59,008 nt of DNA from CAYZRY01 sp964481005 (GTDB taxonomy: Bacteria > Bacillota_I > Bacilli_A > RF39 > UBA660). The DNA is taken from the NCBI GenBank assembly GCA_964481005.1, contig CAYZRY010000004.1:1-59008 (forward strand), written 5' to 3'. The notes beneath the pieces were generated by a model that saw nothing but the letters and a program-made list of their open reading frames with translations, was not told where the DNA came from and made no database searches. Below, one piece after another: positions 40,158-49,263 of the stretch. Position 1 is the stretch's first letter. Every line of letters begins with the position of its first letter. The position numbers were made by a program, and so were the translations under genes.

Positions 40158-42258
40158 CGCTTCCCTCCACGATTGAAAAATCGATCTTTTTCTCTTCTTT
40201 CGAAGCGCTGACAACTTTTACTCTCAATTTGTCTCCAAGACGATATACTTTTTTGCTACGTTCTCCTGTTAATGTTTGTCTTGTTTCATCATAGACAAAA
40301 TAATCTTTCATTTCATTTGTCGAAACTAGTCCTTCGATAAGATTGTCTAGTTGGACAAACATTCCAAAATTAGCTACTCCCGAAACCATCGCATCATATT
40401 CTTCACCGATGTGTGATTCCATGTATTCAGCCATCTTCATCGAGTCAACTTCTCGTTCGCAATCAATCGATGCTCTTTCACGTTCTGATGAATGATCAGC
40501 AACTGATATTAGTTTCTCACTCCAGTGGCCTAAAGTCTCTGGCGACATATCGTTGTTGAATAGATATGTGCGTAGTAAGCGATGTACAGTTGTATCTGGG
40601 TAACGACGAATCGGTGAAGTAAAGTGAGTATAACACTTACTTGCCAAACCATAGTGTCCAAGATTTTGTGGTAAGTAAACTGCTTTTTGCATGTTTCTAA
40701 GTACTAAACTAGATAGAACTTTAAACTCTGGTTTTTCTTCAAGATATTTAACAAGGGTTTGTACACCTTTAGAACTGATGTTTTTCATATCCGCTGTAAC
40801 GGTGTAACCAAGAGTTGATAAGAATGATAAAAACTCACGCATTTTTTCTTCTTTAGGTTTTTCATGAACACGATAAATAAATGGTAAATCCATATAGAAG
40901 ATATGACTTGCTACACATTCGTTAGCCTGAATCATAAAGTCTTCGATAATATTTTCCCCACGTCCACGATCACGCAATACGACATCGTAAGGAATTCCCT
41001 CTTCATCAACTAATATTTTAGCTTCGTTGGTTCCAAAATCTATGTAACCACGAATATTTTTATTTTCTCTAATTATCTTTGATAGATCATCCATCATATG
41101 AAGAGTCTCTTCATATTCTTCATAACCCGGAACTGTTTCACCAGCTTCGATTATTTTATTGACGTTTTTATATGTCATTTGGATTCTAGACTTGATAACA
41201 CTTTCAAAAATCTCATAATTTTTAGTATTACCCTTGCTATCTACTTCCATTACACATGATATTGCTAAACGATCAACTCCTGGATTAAGGGAACATATTC
41301 CATTTGATAATTCATGTGGAAGCATCGGTATAACGCGATCAACTAAGTAGACACTTGTTCCTCTTTCCATTGCTTCGATATCAAGTGGCTCACCCTCTTT
41401 AACATAGTAGCTGACATCAGCAATATGAACACCAAGCTCATAATTACCATTATCAAGTTTCTTAATCGATAAAGCATCATCGATATCTTTAGTATCATCT
41501 CCATCGATAGTAAATATCTCAAGATCAGTTAAATCTCTTCGCCCAGCTCTATCTTTTTCAAGAACTTCACTTGGTACTGATTCTAATTGATCTAAAGTAA
41601 CTTGATCAAACTCACTCTTAATTTCATATTTATAGACAACCGATAAAATATCGACACCAGGATCATTCTTGTGTCCAATTATCTTTTCAATAGTTCCTGT
41701 ATATTTACCCGGTCCTATTTTTTTCAATATTTTACAAACTACTTTATGCCCTTCGACAGCATTCTTACTATCACTCTTATCAATTTGAGCAACAATCTTT
41801 AAACTACCATCATCAGGTACGACAAAAGCTTTATTCTTCTTTACTTGATATTCTCCAACGAAAGTACTGATACCTCTTTTTAGAATCTTGACAATTCTTC
41901 CCTCTCTTCGGCCATCAGCCTTACTCTCGGTTATTTCAACAGCTACAATGTCCTCATCAAGTGCCCCATTTAAATTATCTATTGGAACAAAGACATCTTC
42001 TTCTTCACCTTCGACATTTACGAAACCAAAACCTTTTTTATTGACATTTAAACTACCCTTTTTTAAAGGTCCATCATTAAAAAGCATATATCTATTCTTA
42101 TTAGATAGATATAACTCTCCATCTTTGACCATTTTATCTAGCGTTTTTAAAAATTCTTGGGTTTCTTCAATTGTTAAAAGATTTAACTGACTATCCATCT
42201 CTTCAGATGACATAGCCCTAGCATTTTCTTTTAGCATGTTTATTATTTTATCTTGCAT
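40126..42258 (-). CDS. rnr: ribonuclease R
   Basis: 710 residues. N-terminal helix-turn-helix-like and cold-shock domains, the RNB catalytic domain with the acidic cluster of TIDGDDTKDIDDALSI, the RYPDTTVHRLL segment, and an S1 domain at the C-end (YDAMVSGVANFGMFVQL). It degrades structured RNA 3' to 5', including non-stop mRNA released by tmRNA. Position after secG and near smpB-ssrA is the conserved Firmicutes arrangement. The basic C-terminal tail is short (KKKVEKDL). Confidence 0.96.
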   Translation of the reverse strand: MQDKIINMLKENARAMSSEEMDSQLNLLTIEETQEFLKTLDKMVKDGELYLSNKNRYMLFNDGPLKKGSLNVNKKGFGFVNVEGEEEDVFVPIDNLNGALDEDIVAVEITESKADGRREGRIVKILKRGISTFVGEYQVKKNKAFVVPDDGSLKIVAQIDKSDSKNAVEGHKVVCKILKKIGPGKYTGTIEKIIGHKNDPGVDILSVVYKYEIKSEFDQVTLDQLESVPSEVLEKDRAGRRDLTDLEIFTIDGDDTKDIDDALSIKKLDNGNYELGVHIADVSYYVKEGEPLDIEAMERGTSVYLVDRVIPMLPHELSNGICSLNPGVDRLAISCVMEVDSKGNTKNYEIFESVIKSRIQMTYKNVNKIIEAGETVPGYEEYEETLHMMDDLSKIIRENKNIRGYIDFGTNEAKILVDEEGIPYDVVLRDRGRGENIIEDFMIQANECVASHIFYMDLPFIYRVHEKPKEEKMREFLSFLSTLGYTVTADMKNISSKGVQTLVKYLEEKPEFKVLSSLVLRNMQKAVYLPQNLGHYGLASKCYTHFTSPIRRYPDTTVHRLLRTYLFNNDMSPETLGHWSEKLISVADHSSERERASIDCEREVDSMKMAEYMESHIGEEYDAMVSGVANFGMFVQLDNLIEGLVSTNEMKDYFVYDETRQTLTGERSKKVYRLGDKLRVKVVSASKEEKKIDFSIVEGSDAKKKVEKDL

Positions 42259-42283
42259 AATTACCTCTAGCTAAATTATACAA

Positions 42284-42310
42284 TAAAAAAAAGACTTAAT
42301 ACAGTCTTTT
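42284..42310 (-). terminator. intrinsic terminator of secG
   Basis: Minus-strand AAAAGACT-GTATTA-AGTCTTTT then TTTT. Begins inside the secG stop codon (TAA at 42309-42311). Some read-through into rnr is expected; a TATAAT at 42275-42280 may give rnr its own start. Confidence 0.75.
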
Positions 42311-42524
42311 AAATAAACTCCATTATCAAACTGACAAGAAAGAATGTAAGTCCTAGTCCCATAGTAATTCTACTAATAAGTAATTCTAGTCCTCTTTCTT
42401 TTCTCTTTGTAAACAAATCAGAGTTACCACCAGATATAATTTGAGCAGCTCCTTCAGCTTTGTTACTTTGTAGTAAAACAATCGAAATTAACATGATTGA
42501 TACAACTAATAAAAAGGTCTTCAT
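42309..42524 (-). CDS. secG: protein translocase subunit SecG
   Basis: 71 residues from the Met at 42524 (GGAGGG upstream). Two membrane helices (about 2-21 and 50-70) joined by QSNKAEGAAQIISGGNSDLF, the SecG loop signature. Helps SecY-driven export. First of the secG-rnr-(capA)-smpB-ssrA set. Confidence 0.94.
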   Translation of the reverse strand: MKTFLLVVSIMLISIVLLQSNKAEGAAQIISGGNSDLFTKRKERGLELLISRITMGLGLTFFLVSLIMEFI

Positions 42525-42604
42525 ATTTTCCCTCCATACAGCTAATAATTTAACATATTTACATTTATTTTGCAAGTTAATATGTTCTAATGCCTATTTT
42601 TATA

Positions 42605-42613
42605 TGTTATAAT
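42605..42613 (+). promoter_or_regulatory. extended -10 promoter of the FemAB-like gene
   Basis: TGTTATAAT, 21 bases before the ATG at 42634, which has GAAGGAGGGG as a strong ribosome binding site. Confidence 0.6.
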
Positions 42614-42633
42614 CTATATACGAAGGAGGGGCT

Positions 42634-43875
42634 ATGAAAATAATTAAAATCGATGAAAAAAGATTCGATGATTTTGTCATGAATTGTCCATATAAGAGTT
42701 ATTATCAAAGTTCATTCTACGGAAGAGTCATGAATAATTTAGGACTTAAAGATGAATATTATGGTTTTGATGATGGGGGAAGATTAATCGGCGTTACTCT
42801 CGTACTAGTTAAACCAATATTTATGAATTTTAAATATGGTTATTGTCCTAGAGGAATTATCATGGATTATACCCAAACTAGGGATATAAATTTAATTACT
42901 AAAGAATTAAAATCAGCTTTGATGAAAGAATATTTTTTGATGATAAAAATGGATCCACTTGTTGTAACATCAATTAGGGATAAAAAAGGAAACATAAAAA
43001 GTCAAAACACTTCACTTCCTACTTTGATGAAAGTAATGGAGTCAGCTTCTTACAATCACTGTGGTTTCAATTTGATGTTCGAAGCAGTAAAACCTCGTTT
43101 TGAGGCTGAACTAAATATCGATGTACCAGCAACGACGATGTTTAAAAACTTAAGCAAACAGACACGAAATAAATTACGTAAAGCAACTAAGTACGGATTA
43201 ACCGTCTACAAAGATAACAATTATGAATTTGATAAATATTTTCACTTGATTAAAGATCGAGGGTTTAACTTAAATTATTACAAAGAACTTAAAACTAACT
43301 TTGGTGATAATTTAGAAATTTACTATGCTAAATTAAATACCAAAGTCTATGTTGAAAATAGTAAGAGACTCTATGAAAAAGAGACAGAAATTAATGATTA
43401 TTTAACTAATGTTATTCAATCACGTGGTTACAAGGGTAAAAAGATAAATAGCATCCTAAGTAAAAAGATGGAATCTGACAAATTACTAAGTGCCTATAAA
43501 AGTTACATGGTTGTAGCAACTGATTTATTAAGACAGTTTCCTGAAGGACTGATTGTCGGCGTTACAGTGGCCTTGAAGTTTGCTGATAAAATTTACTTAA
43601 TTAGTGAAGGTCATGATCATAAGTACAATAACTTGTGTGCAACTTACTTAACCAAATGGAAGATAATTGAAAAGTATGCTCAGACAGAAATTAAAATATT
43701 TAATATGGGCGGAATATCAGGTAAGTTTGATCCGGAGCAAAATAAGTACAAAGGATTAAATGAAATGAAATTTGGATATGGTTGTCAGGCTGTCGAATAT
43801 GTTGGAGAATTCAATTTGATCATAAATAATCCTATGTATTCAATATATAAGGGTTTAAAACTAAATAAAAAGTAA
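42634..43875 (+). CDS. FemABX-family aminoacyltransferase (peptidoglycan bridge formation)
   Basis: 413 residues. Two GNAT-like halves as in FemA/FemX: SSFYGRVMNNLGL near the start, SKQTRNKLRKATKYGL, a helical arm (about 245-300), then EGLIVGVTVALKFADKIYLISEGHDHKY and FNMGGISGKFDPEQNKYKGLNEMKFGYG at the end. Such enzymes add amino acids from tRNA to the lysine of lipid-linked peptidoglycan precursor. The amino acid used cannot be told. Ends at a terminator, so it is monocistronic. It shows that the organism has a peptidoglycan wall. Confidence 0.93.
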   Translation: MKIIKIDEKRFDDFVMNCPYKSYYQSSFYGRVMNNLGLKDEYYGFDDGGRLIGVTLVLVKPIFMNFKYGYCPRGIIMDYTQTRDINLITKELKSALMKEYFLMIKMDPLVVTSIRDKKGNIKSQNTSLPTLMKVMESASYNHCGFNLMFEAVKPRFEAELNIDVPATTMFKNLSKQTRNKLRKATKYGLTVYKDNNYEFDKYFHLIKDRGFNLNYYKELKTNFGDNLEIYYAKLNTKVYVENSKRLYEKETEINDYLTNVIQSRGYKGKKINSILSKKMESDKLLSAYKSYMVVATDLLRQFPEGLIVGVTVALKFADKIYLISEGHDHKYNNLCATYLTKWKIIEKYAQTEIKIFNMGGISGKFDPEQNKYKGLNEMKFGYGCQAVEYVGEFNLIINNPMYSIYKGLKLNKK

Positions 43876-43900
43876 AAAGAGCTGTAAACAGTTCTTTTTT
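43875..43900 (+). terminator. intrinsic terminator of the FemAB-like gene
   Basis: AAAAGAGCTGT-AA-ACAGTTCTTTTTTT directly after the stop codon. Confidence 0.85.
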
Positions 43901-43935
43901 TATAGTGCTTTCCTTTACTTGATATATCAATGGTC

Positions 43936-43941
43936 TATAAT
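43936..43941 (+). promoter_or_regulatory. -10 box before the FabG-like gene
   Basis: TATAAT with TTTACT 16 bases upstream; the gene's GGAGG follows within 10 bases. Confidence 0.45.
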
Positions 43942-43958
43942 AGGATATGGAGGATAAA

Positions 43959-44729
43959 ATGGAATTTAAAGATAAGGTAATAGTTATTACCGGAGCAACT
44001 GGGGGAATTGGTGCAGCCGTAGCTAAAAAATTTGCCGAAGATGGTGCTAAATTAGCCTTGCTAGATTTAGATGCAGGTAAATTACAAGCCCTTGCTGTTA
44101 GCCTAAGCTTGAATGAAGGAAATTGTTCACTATTTGTCTGTGATGTAAGAGACGAGGAAAGATACAAGAATTGTATCAATAAGACTAAAGAAAAGTTTAG
44201 TAAGATTGATGTTTTTTGTAACAACGCTGGGGTCGAAGGTAGTGTTGCCCCAATTCACATGACAGTTAAAGAAGATTTAGACTTTGTTCTCGATGTCAAT
44301 GTGAAGGGAGCATACTTTGGACTTAAGTATGTCTTACCGATAATGTATGAGCAAAAATATGGTAGTGTTATCAATACTGCATCTGTAGCTGGATTCATTG
44401 GTAGTCCTGGAATGGCGCCATATATTGCATCGAAACATGCACTGATTGGTTTGACTAAAACTGCTGCGCTTGAAGCTGCACCTTTTGGAGTAAGAGTAAA
44501 TGCAGTCTGTCCTGGACCAGTCGATAATGACATGATGAGACATATTGAAGCTAAGGCATCACCTGATGCACCAGAAGCTGTCAAAGAAGGTTTTGCTGCG
44601 TCAATACCATTCTTAAGATATGCAAGTAATGAAGAAATTGCTGATTTAGTACTTTTCTTTGCATCAGAAAAATCTAAATACATTACCGGTACTGCACAGC
44701 GTATCGATGGTGGAATGGGAGCTAAATAA
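43959..44729 (+). CDS. short-chain dehydrogenase/reductase, FabG-like
   Basis: 256 residues from the ATG at 43959; the ATG at 43947 is part of the GGAGG region. TGATGGIG (11-18), Asp36 after the second strand (LLDLD; favours NAD), NNAG (88-91), Ser142, Tyr155-x3-Lys159, and VNAVCPGPVDNDM. This looks more like a 3-hydroxyacyl or sugar/steroid-type dehydrogenase than the FabG of fatty-acid synthesis, as Asp36 favours NADH and no fab genes lie nearby. Monocistronic. Substrate unknown. Confidence 0.88.
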   Translation: MEFKDKVIVITGATGGIGAAVAKKFAEDGAKLALLDLDAGKLQALAVSLSLNEGNCSLFVCDVRDEERYKNCINKTKEKFSKIDVFCNNAGVEGSVAPIHMTVKEDLDFVLDVNVKGAYFGLKYVLPIMYEQKYGSVINTASVAGFIGSPGMAPYIASKHALIGLTKTAALEAAPFGVRVNAVCPGPVDNDMMRHIEAKASPDAPEAVKEGFAASIPFLRYASNEEIADLVLFFASEKSKYITGTAQRIDGGMGAK

Positions 44730-44753
44730 AAAGAAGTTATACTTCTTTTTTTT
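44728..44753 (+). terminator. intrinsic terminator of the FabG-like gene
   Basis: AAAAAGAAGT-TAT-ACTTCTTTTTTTT overlapping the stop codon. Confidence 0.8.
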
Positions 44754-44757
44754 ACAC

Positions 44758-44788
44758 AAAAAAAAACGAAGCATAGCTTCGCTTTTTT
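44758..44788. terminator. intrinsic terminator of tuf, bidirectional
   Basis: A-tract, CGAAGC-AT-AGCTTCG stem, T-tract; lies between the tuf stop codon and the plus-strand terminator. Confidence 0.85.
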
Positions 44789-44790
44789 AA

Positions 44791-45975
44791 TTACTTAATG
44801 ATTTCAGTTACGTTACCAGCACCAACTGTTCTTCCACCTTCACGGATAGAGAACTTAGTACCGTTTTCAACTGCGATTGGGTGAATTAGTTCAACTGTCA
44901 TTTCAATGTTGTCCCCTGGCATAACCATGTCAACACCTGCTGGAAGTTCAACTACACCTGTAACGTCAGTAGTTCTGAAATAGAATTGTGGTCTGTAGTT
45001 TGCAAAGAACGGAGTATGACGTCCACCTTCTTCTTTAGTTAAAACATAAACTTGTGCTTTAAACTTAGCATGAGGTGTAACTGATCCTGGTTTTGCAAGA
45101 ACTTGTCCTCTTTCTACTTCTTCACGAGAAAGACCACGTAATAATACTCCGGCATTGTCTCCTGCTTCTGCGTAATCTAGTTGTTTTCTGAACATTTCGA
45201 TACCTGTAACAACAGTTTTCTTAGTAGGCTTGATACCAACAATTTCAACTTCATCGTTAAGGTTAAGTTTTCCACGTTCTACACGTCCTGTAACAACAGT
45301 TCCACGACCTGTAATTGTGAATACATCCTCGATACTCATTAGGAACGGTTTGTCTGTTTCACGTTCTGGAGTTGGGATCCATTCGTCAACTGCGTCCATA
45401 AGTTCGTCAATTGCTTTTCCGTACTCTTCGTCACCTTCAAGTGCCTTAAGAGCTGATCCTCTGATGATTGGAGTGTTATCTCCATCGTATCCATACTCAG
45501 AAAGTAGTGAACGGATTTCCATTTCTACTAAATCAAGTAGTTCTGAATCATCAACTTGGTCACATTTGTTCATGAATATAACCATTTTTGGTACACCAAC
45601 TTGGCGTGAAAGCAGAATGTGCTCACGAGTTTGTGCCATAGGTCCGTCAGTAGCAGCAATAACTAGGATTGCTCCGTCCATTTGTGCAGCACCTGTGATC
45701 ATGTTTTTAACATAGTCAGCATGTCCTGGACAGTCAACGTGTGCATAGTGACGATTAGCTGTTTGATACTCTACGTGAGAAGTGTTAATTGTAATTCCAC
45801 GTTCTCTTTCTTCTGGAGCTTTATCGATTTTTGAATAATCTAGAAAATCTCCACCAAACTTTTCAGCTTGTCTCTTTGTAATAGCAGCTGTTAAAGTTGT
45901 TTTACCATGGTCTACGTGACCAATTGTACCAATATTAACATGTGTTTTTGATCTGTCAAATTTTTGTTTTGCCAT
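44791..45975 (-). CDS. tuf: elongation factor Tu
   Basis: 394 residues. GTPase motifs GHVDHGKTT, DCPGHADY, NKCD and a normal switch I (ERERGITINTSHVEY). Brings aminoacyl-tRNA to the ribosome. Last gene of the rpsL-rpsG-fusA-tuf cluster, with a probable own promoter in the fusA-tuf gap. Confidence 0.98.
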   Translation of the reverse strand: MAKQKFDRSKTHVNIGTIGHVDHGKTTLTAAITKRQAEKFGGDFLDYSKIDKAPEERERGITINTSHVEYQTANRHYAHVDCPGHADYVKNMITGAAQMDGAILVIAATDGPMAQTREHILLSRQVGVPKMVIFMNKCDQVDDSELLDLVEMEIRSLLSEYGYDGDNTPIIRGSALKALEGDEEYGKAIDELMDAVDEWIPTPERETDKPFLMSIEDVFTITGRGTVVTGRVERGKLNLNDEVEIVGIKPTKKTVVTGIEMFRKQLDYAEAGDNAGVLLRGLSREEVERGQVLAKPGSVTPHAKFKAQVYVLTKEEGGRHTPFFANYRPQFYFRTTDVTGVVELPAGVDMVMPGDNIEMTVELIHPIAVENGTKFSIREGGRTVGAGNVTEIIK

Positions 45976-46004
45976 AATAATTTCCTCCTTTTAATTACTA
46001 TTAT

Positions 46005-46033
46005 ATTTTATATGATATTTGGCAATATTTCAA
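46005..46033 (-). promoter_or_regulatory. possible tuf promoter
   Basis: Minus-strand TTGAAA, 17-bp spacer, TAAAAT. The -35 box is the 3' end of the hairpin at 46031-46050. Confidence 0.4.
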
Positions 46034-46050
46034 CTATTATTTAATAGTTG
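46031..46050. repeat. perfect hairpin in the fusA-tuf gap
   Basis: CAACTATT-ATTT-AATAGTTG, 8-bp stem. On the minus strand no T-tract follows, so not a standard terminator; could be an RNA cleavage or pause site or an operator next to the tuf -35. Confidence 0.5.
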
Positions 46051-46059
46051 TATATTTAC

Positions 46060-48129
46060 TTAGTTGCCGCTTTTCTTAATGATTTCTTCGGCTATGTTTT
46101 TAGGGACTTCTTCATAATGATCAAATTCCATAATGAATGTTCCTCTTCCTTGGCTATTACTACGTAAGCTTGTAGCATAACCAAACATTTCAGATAGTGG
46201 AACCATCGCTGATAAATTAACAGCGTTTCCTCTAGCTTCTTGTCCAAGAGGTTTACCTCTACGACTAGTAATGTCACCCATTACGTTACCAAAATATTCA
46301 TCTGGTACAGTAACTGAAACTTTCATGATAGGCTCAAGTAGAACTGGTGCACACTTAGCTTTAGCTTCTTTAAGAGCCATGCTAGCAGCAATTTTAAATG
46401 CCATTTCACTAGAGTCAACATCGTGGTATGATCCATCGAAAAGCGTAGCTTTAACGTCGATCATTGGATATCCTGCGACGACACCAGATTCAAGAGCTTC
46501 TTGAAGTCCTTTGTCAGTAACTGGAATATATTCACGAGGAACAACTCCACCGACGATTTCGTCAACAAATTCATATCCCTTATCTGGATTTGGTTCAAAC
46601 TTGACCCAAACGTGACCATATTGTCCACGTCCACCAGATTGCTTAATGTATTTACCTTCACACTCAGCTGCTTTAGTAAGTGTTTCACGGTAAGCAACTT
46701 GTGGTTTACCAACATTTGCTTCGACTGAGAATTCTCTCTTCATACGATCAACTAGAACGTCTAGGTGAAGTTCTCCCATTCCTGAGATAACTGTCTGACC
46801 TGTCTCTTGATCTGTGTGAACTTTAAATGTTGGATCTTCTTCAGCAAGCTTTTGAAGAGCAACACCCATTTTTTCTTGATCCTGTTTAGTTTTTGGTTCA
46901 ACCGCTAACTGAATTACAGGCTCTGGGAATTCCATTTTTTCAAGAATAATAGGTTTCTTCTCATCACATAGAGTATCTCCAGTAGTTGTATTTTTAAGTC
47001 CTACTGCTGCAGCGATATCACCTGTATAAACATCAGTTATTTCACTTCTATCGTTAGCATGCATAAGTAGGATACGTCCGATTCTTTCTTTGACATCTTT
47101 ATTTGAGTTAAGTACATATGATCCACCTGATAAGTGACCTGAATAAACTCTAAAGAAAGTTAATCTTCCAACAAACGGGTCAGTCATAACCTTGAATGCT
47201 AATGAACTAAATGGTTCATCATCACTAGGATGTCTTTCGATTTCTTCACCGTTTTTGTCTGTTCCCTTAATCGATTCAATATCGACTGGTGATGGTAAAT
47301 AATCAATTACTGCATCAAGTAGTAATTTGATAGCTTTGTTTCCAAGAGCTGTTCCACACATTACTGGGAAGAATTCAACTGCAAGTGTTCCTTTACGAAT
47401 TGCTTTCTTAATCTGAGCAACTGTAAGTTCTTTTCCTTCGAGGTAATCATTCATTACTTCATCGTCGTACTCAGCAATTGTTTCGATTAGTTCTGCTCTT
47501 TTTTCTTCAGCTATTTCTTTCAAATCAGCAGGAATTTCAATTTCCTTAGCTTCTTCTTCAGCTTTTCCATCATATTCGTATGCCTTCATCGTAACTAGAT
47601 CAATAACTCCAGTGAAGTTGTCTTCTGCTCCGATTGGCCATTCGATTGGCTTGAAGTTAACTCCAAGTCTATCTTTAATTGTTTTTAATGAGTATGCAAA
47701 GTCTGCTCCCATTTTATCCATTTTATTAGCAAAAATGATACGCGGAACTTTGAATTCAGTAGCTTGACGCCAAACTGTTTCAGTCTGAGGTTCAACTCCT
47801 GCTTGAGCATCGATAAGTGCGATTGCTCCATCGAGTACTCTAAGGCTTCGACTAACTTCAACAGTAAAGTCTACGTGACCTGGAGTATCGATAATATTGT
47901 AACGATAACCCTTCCAATATGCTGTTGTAGCAGCTGAAGTAATTGTTATACCACGTTCTTGTTCTTGTGCCATCCAGTCCATTTGTGAAGCACCATCATG
48001 AGTCTCTCCAATTTTATGGATTTTATGGGTGTGGAACAAAATACGTTCTGAGCAGGTTGTTTTTCCTGCGTCGATATGGGCCATAATCCCAAAGTTTCTA
48101 GTGTTAATTAACGCTGTTTCTCTTGCCAT
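46060..48129 (-). CDS. fusA: elongation factor G
   Basis: 689 residues. GTPase motifs AHIDAGKTT, DTPGHVDF, NKMD, plus domains II-V with the domain IV loop GGVVPREYIPVTDKGL. Moves tRNA and mRNA through the ribosome. Sits 15 bases after rpsG. Confidence 0.98.
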   Translation of the reverse strand: MARETALINTRNFGIMAHIDAGKTTCSERILFHTHKIHKIGETHDGASQMDWMAQEQERGITITSAATTAYWKGYRYNIIDTPGHVDFTVEVSRSLRVLDGAIALIDAQAGVEPQTETVWRQATEFKVPRIIFANKMDKMGADFAYSLKTIKDRLGVNFKPIEWPIGAEDNFTGVIDLVTMKAYEYDGKAEEEAKEIEIPADLKEIAEEKRAELIETIAEYDDEVMNDYLEGKELTVAQIKKAIRKGTLAVEFFPVMCGTALGNKAIKLLLDAVIDYLPSPVDIESIKGTDKNGEEIERHPSDDEPFSSLAFKVMTDPFVGRLTFFRVYSGHLSGGSYVLNSNKDVKERIGRILLMHANDRSEITDVYTGDIAAAVGLKNTTTGDTLCDEKKPIILEKMEFPEPVIQLAVEPKTKQDQEKMGVALQKLAEEDPTFKVHTDQETGQTVISGMGELHLDVLVDRMKREFSVEANVGKPQVAYRETLTKAAECEGKYIKQSGGRGQYGHVWVKFEPNPDKGYEFVDEIVGGVVPREYIPVTDKGLQEALESGVVAGYPMIDVKATLFDGSYHDVDSSEMAFKIAASMALKEAKAKCAPVLLEPIMKVSVTVPDEYFGNVMGDITSRRGKPLGQEARGNAVNLSAMVPLSEMFGYATSLRSNSQGRGTFIMEFDHYEEVPKNIAEEIIKKSGN

Positions 48130-48144
48130 AACAATTCTCCTCTC

Positions 48145-48612
48145 CTACCAACGATAATGAGCAAATGCTTTATTTGCCTCTGCCATTCTGTGAGTATCAT
48201 CTTTTTTCTTAACTGCACCACCCGTATTGTTTGATGCATCAATTAATTCATTAGCTAGGTTTTCGGCCATACTCTTTCCACCTCTCAACCTTGCATATTT
48301 AACTAACCAACGTATTCCTAAAGCTTGTGATCTAGTTGCACTAATTTCGATAGGTACTTGATAGTTAGATCCACCAACACGACGAGATTTAACCTCTAAT
48401 GCCGGTTTAATATTTTCAATAGCAGCTTCGAATACTTCTAACGCTTCTTTACCAGTCTTATCTTTTACTTTATCAAATGCTTCATACATGATTGTCTGGG
48501 CAACACCCTTTTTACCATCGAGCATCAAGCAATTAATAACTTTAGTAACGACTTTAGAATTGTATATTGGATCTGCTAACACGTCTCTTTTAACTGCACG
48601 TCTTTTACGCAT
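48145..48612 (-). CDS. rpsG: 30S ribosomal protein S7
   Basis: 155 residues. MRKRRAVKRDVLADPIYNS start and the beta-arm YQVPIEISATRSQALGIRWL that contacts the E-site tRNA. Second gene of the str operon. Confidence 0.97.
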   Translation of the reverse strand: MRKRRAVKRDVLADPIYNSKVVTKVINCLMLDGKKGVAQTIMYEAFDKVKDKTGKEALEVFEAAIENIKPALEVKSRRVGGSNYQVPIEISATRSQALGIRWLVKYARLRGGKSMAENLANELIDASNNTGGAVKKKDDTHRMAEANKAFAHYRW

Positions 48613-48636
48613 ATATATTTCCTCCTTTCAGTTTAA

Positions 48637-49053
48637 TTAAGCTTTTTTAGGTTTTTTAGCTCCGTATTTACTACGAGCTTGTTTTCTATCTTTTACTCCC
48701 GCTGTATCAAGTGTACCGCGAACGATGTGATAACGTACTCCGATCAAGTCTTTGACACGTCCACCACGAATCAGTACGACACTGTGTTCTTGAATGTTGT
48801 GTCCGATACCAGGAATGTAACATGTAACTTCCATACCATTGCTCAAACGAACACGAGCATATTTACGAAGAGCCGAGTTAGGTTTTTTAGGTGCCATTGT
48901 TCCAACACGAGTACAAACTCCACGTTTTTGTGGTGAATTTAACTTAGTTTGTCTCTTTTGGATGTTATTTAGCCCAATTCCTAGAACTGGTGACTTACTC
49001 TTACGAGTTTTTGACCCTCGCCCTTTACGAACCAATTGATTGATTGTAGTCAT
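48637..49053 (-). CDS. rpsL: 30S ribosomal protein S12
   Basis: 138 residues. All decoding-centre blocks are present: APKKPNSALRK (Lys57 equals E. coli Lys42), then GGRVKDLIGVRYH. The Pro that follows Leu in almost all bacteria (E. coli Pro90) is Ile104 here (codon ATC, 48742-48744); the nearby Lys and the Asp that is methylthiolated in many bacteria are kept. Changes at this Pro are known to alter streptomycin response in E. coli. First gene of the rpsL-rpsG-fusA unit. Confidence 0.97.
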   Translation of the reverse strand: MTTINQLVRKGRGSKTRKSKSPVLGIGLNNIQKRQTKLNSPQKRGVCTRVGTMAPKKPNSALRKYARVRLSNGMEVTCYIPGIGHNIQEHSVVLIRGGRVKDLIGVRYHIVRGTLDTAGVKDRKQARSKYGAKKPKKA

Positions 49054-49145
49054 ATATTATAGGTCTCCTTTCTTTACACATAGCCAGGTGTATCATAATT
49101 TTTCATAAATATAAGCTTTGCCTAAGCAAAACTTAATTTATCAGC
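49054..49145 (-). promoter_or_regulatory. 5' leader of the rpsL operon
   Basis: About 90 transcribed bases. Contains hairpin TACAC-CTGGCTAT-GTGTA (49075-49092) preceded by TGATACACCTGGCT, nearly identical to a segment of the rpsJ leader, and a small stem GTTTTGC-TTAG-GCAAAGC upstream of it. Confidence 0.45.
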
Positions 49146-49151
49146 ATGATT

Positions 49152-49180
49152 AATATATCATTATTAGTTTTTTATGTCAA
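49152..49180 (-). promoter_or_regulatory. rpsL operon promoter
   Basis: Minus-strand TTGACA (perfect), 17-bp spacer, TATATT. Confidence 0.8.
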
Positions 49181-49240
49181 TTGAAAATACCTAGAAATTA
49201 TTAAAATTTTCGATATTTTGCAATTTTTTACTTAATTGTC

Positions 49241-49263
49241 AAAAAAAAGAGCTTAAAGCTCTT
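49241..49263 (-). terminator. intrinsic terminator of the pilin-like gene
   Basis: Minus-strand AAGAGCTT-TAAGCTCTT then TTTTTT; overlaps the stop codon. Confidence 0.8.

Noticed and set aside
43959..44729. Calling the plus-strand SDR fabG
   Set aside because: General SDR motifs only; an Asp after the second strand points to NAD, and no fatty-acid genes are near.
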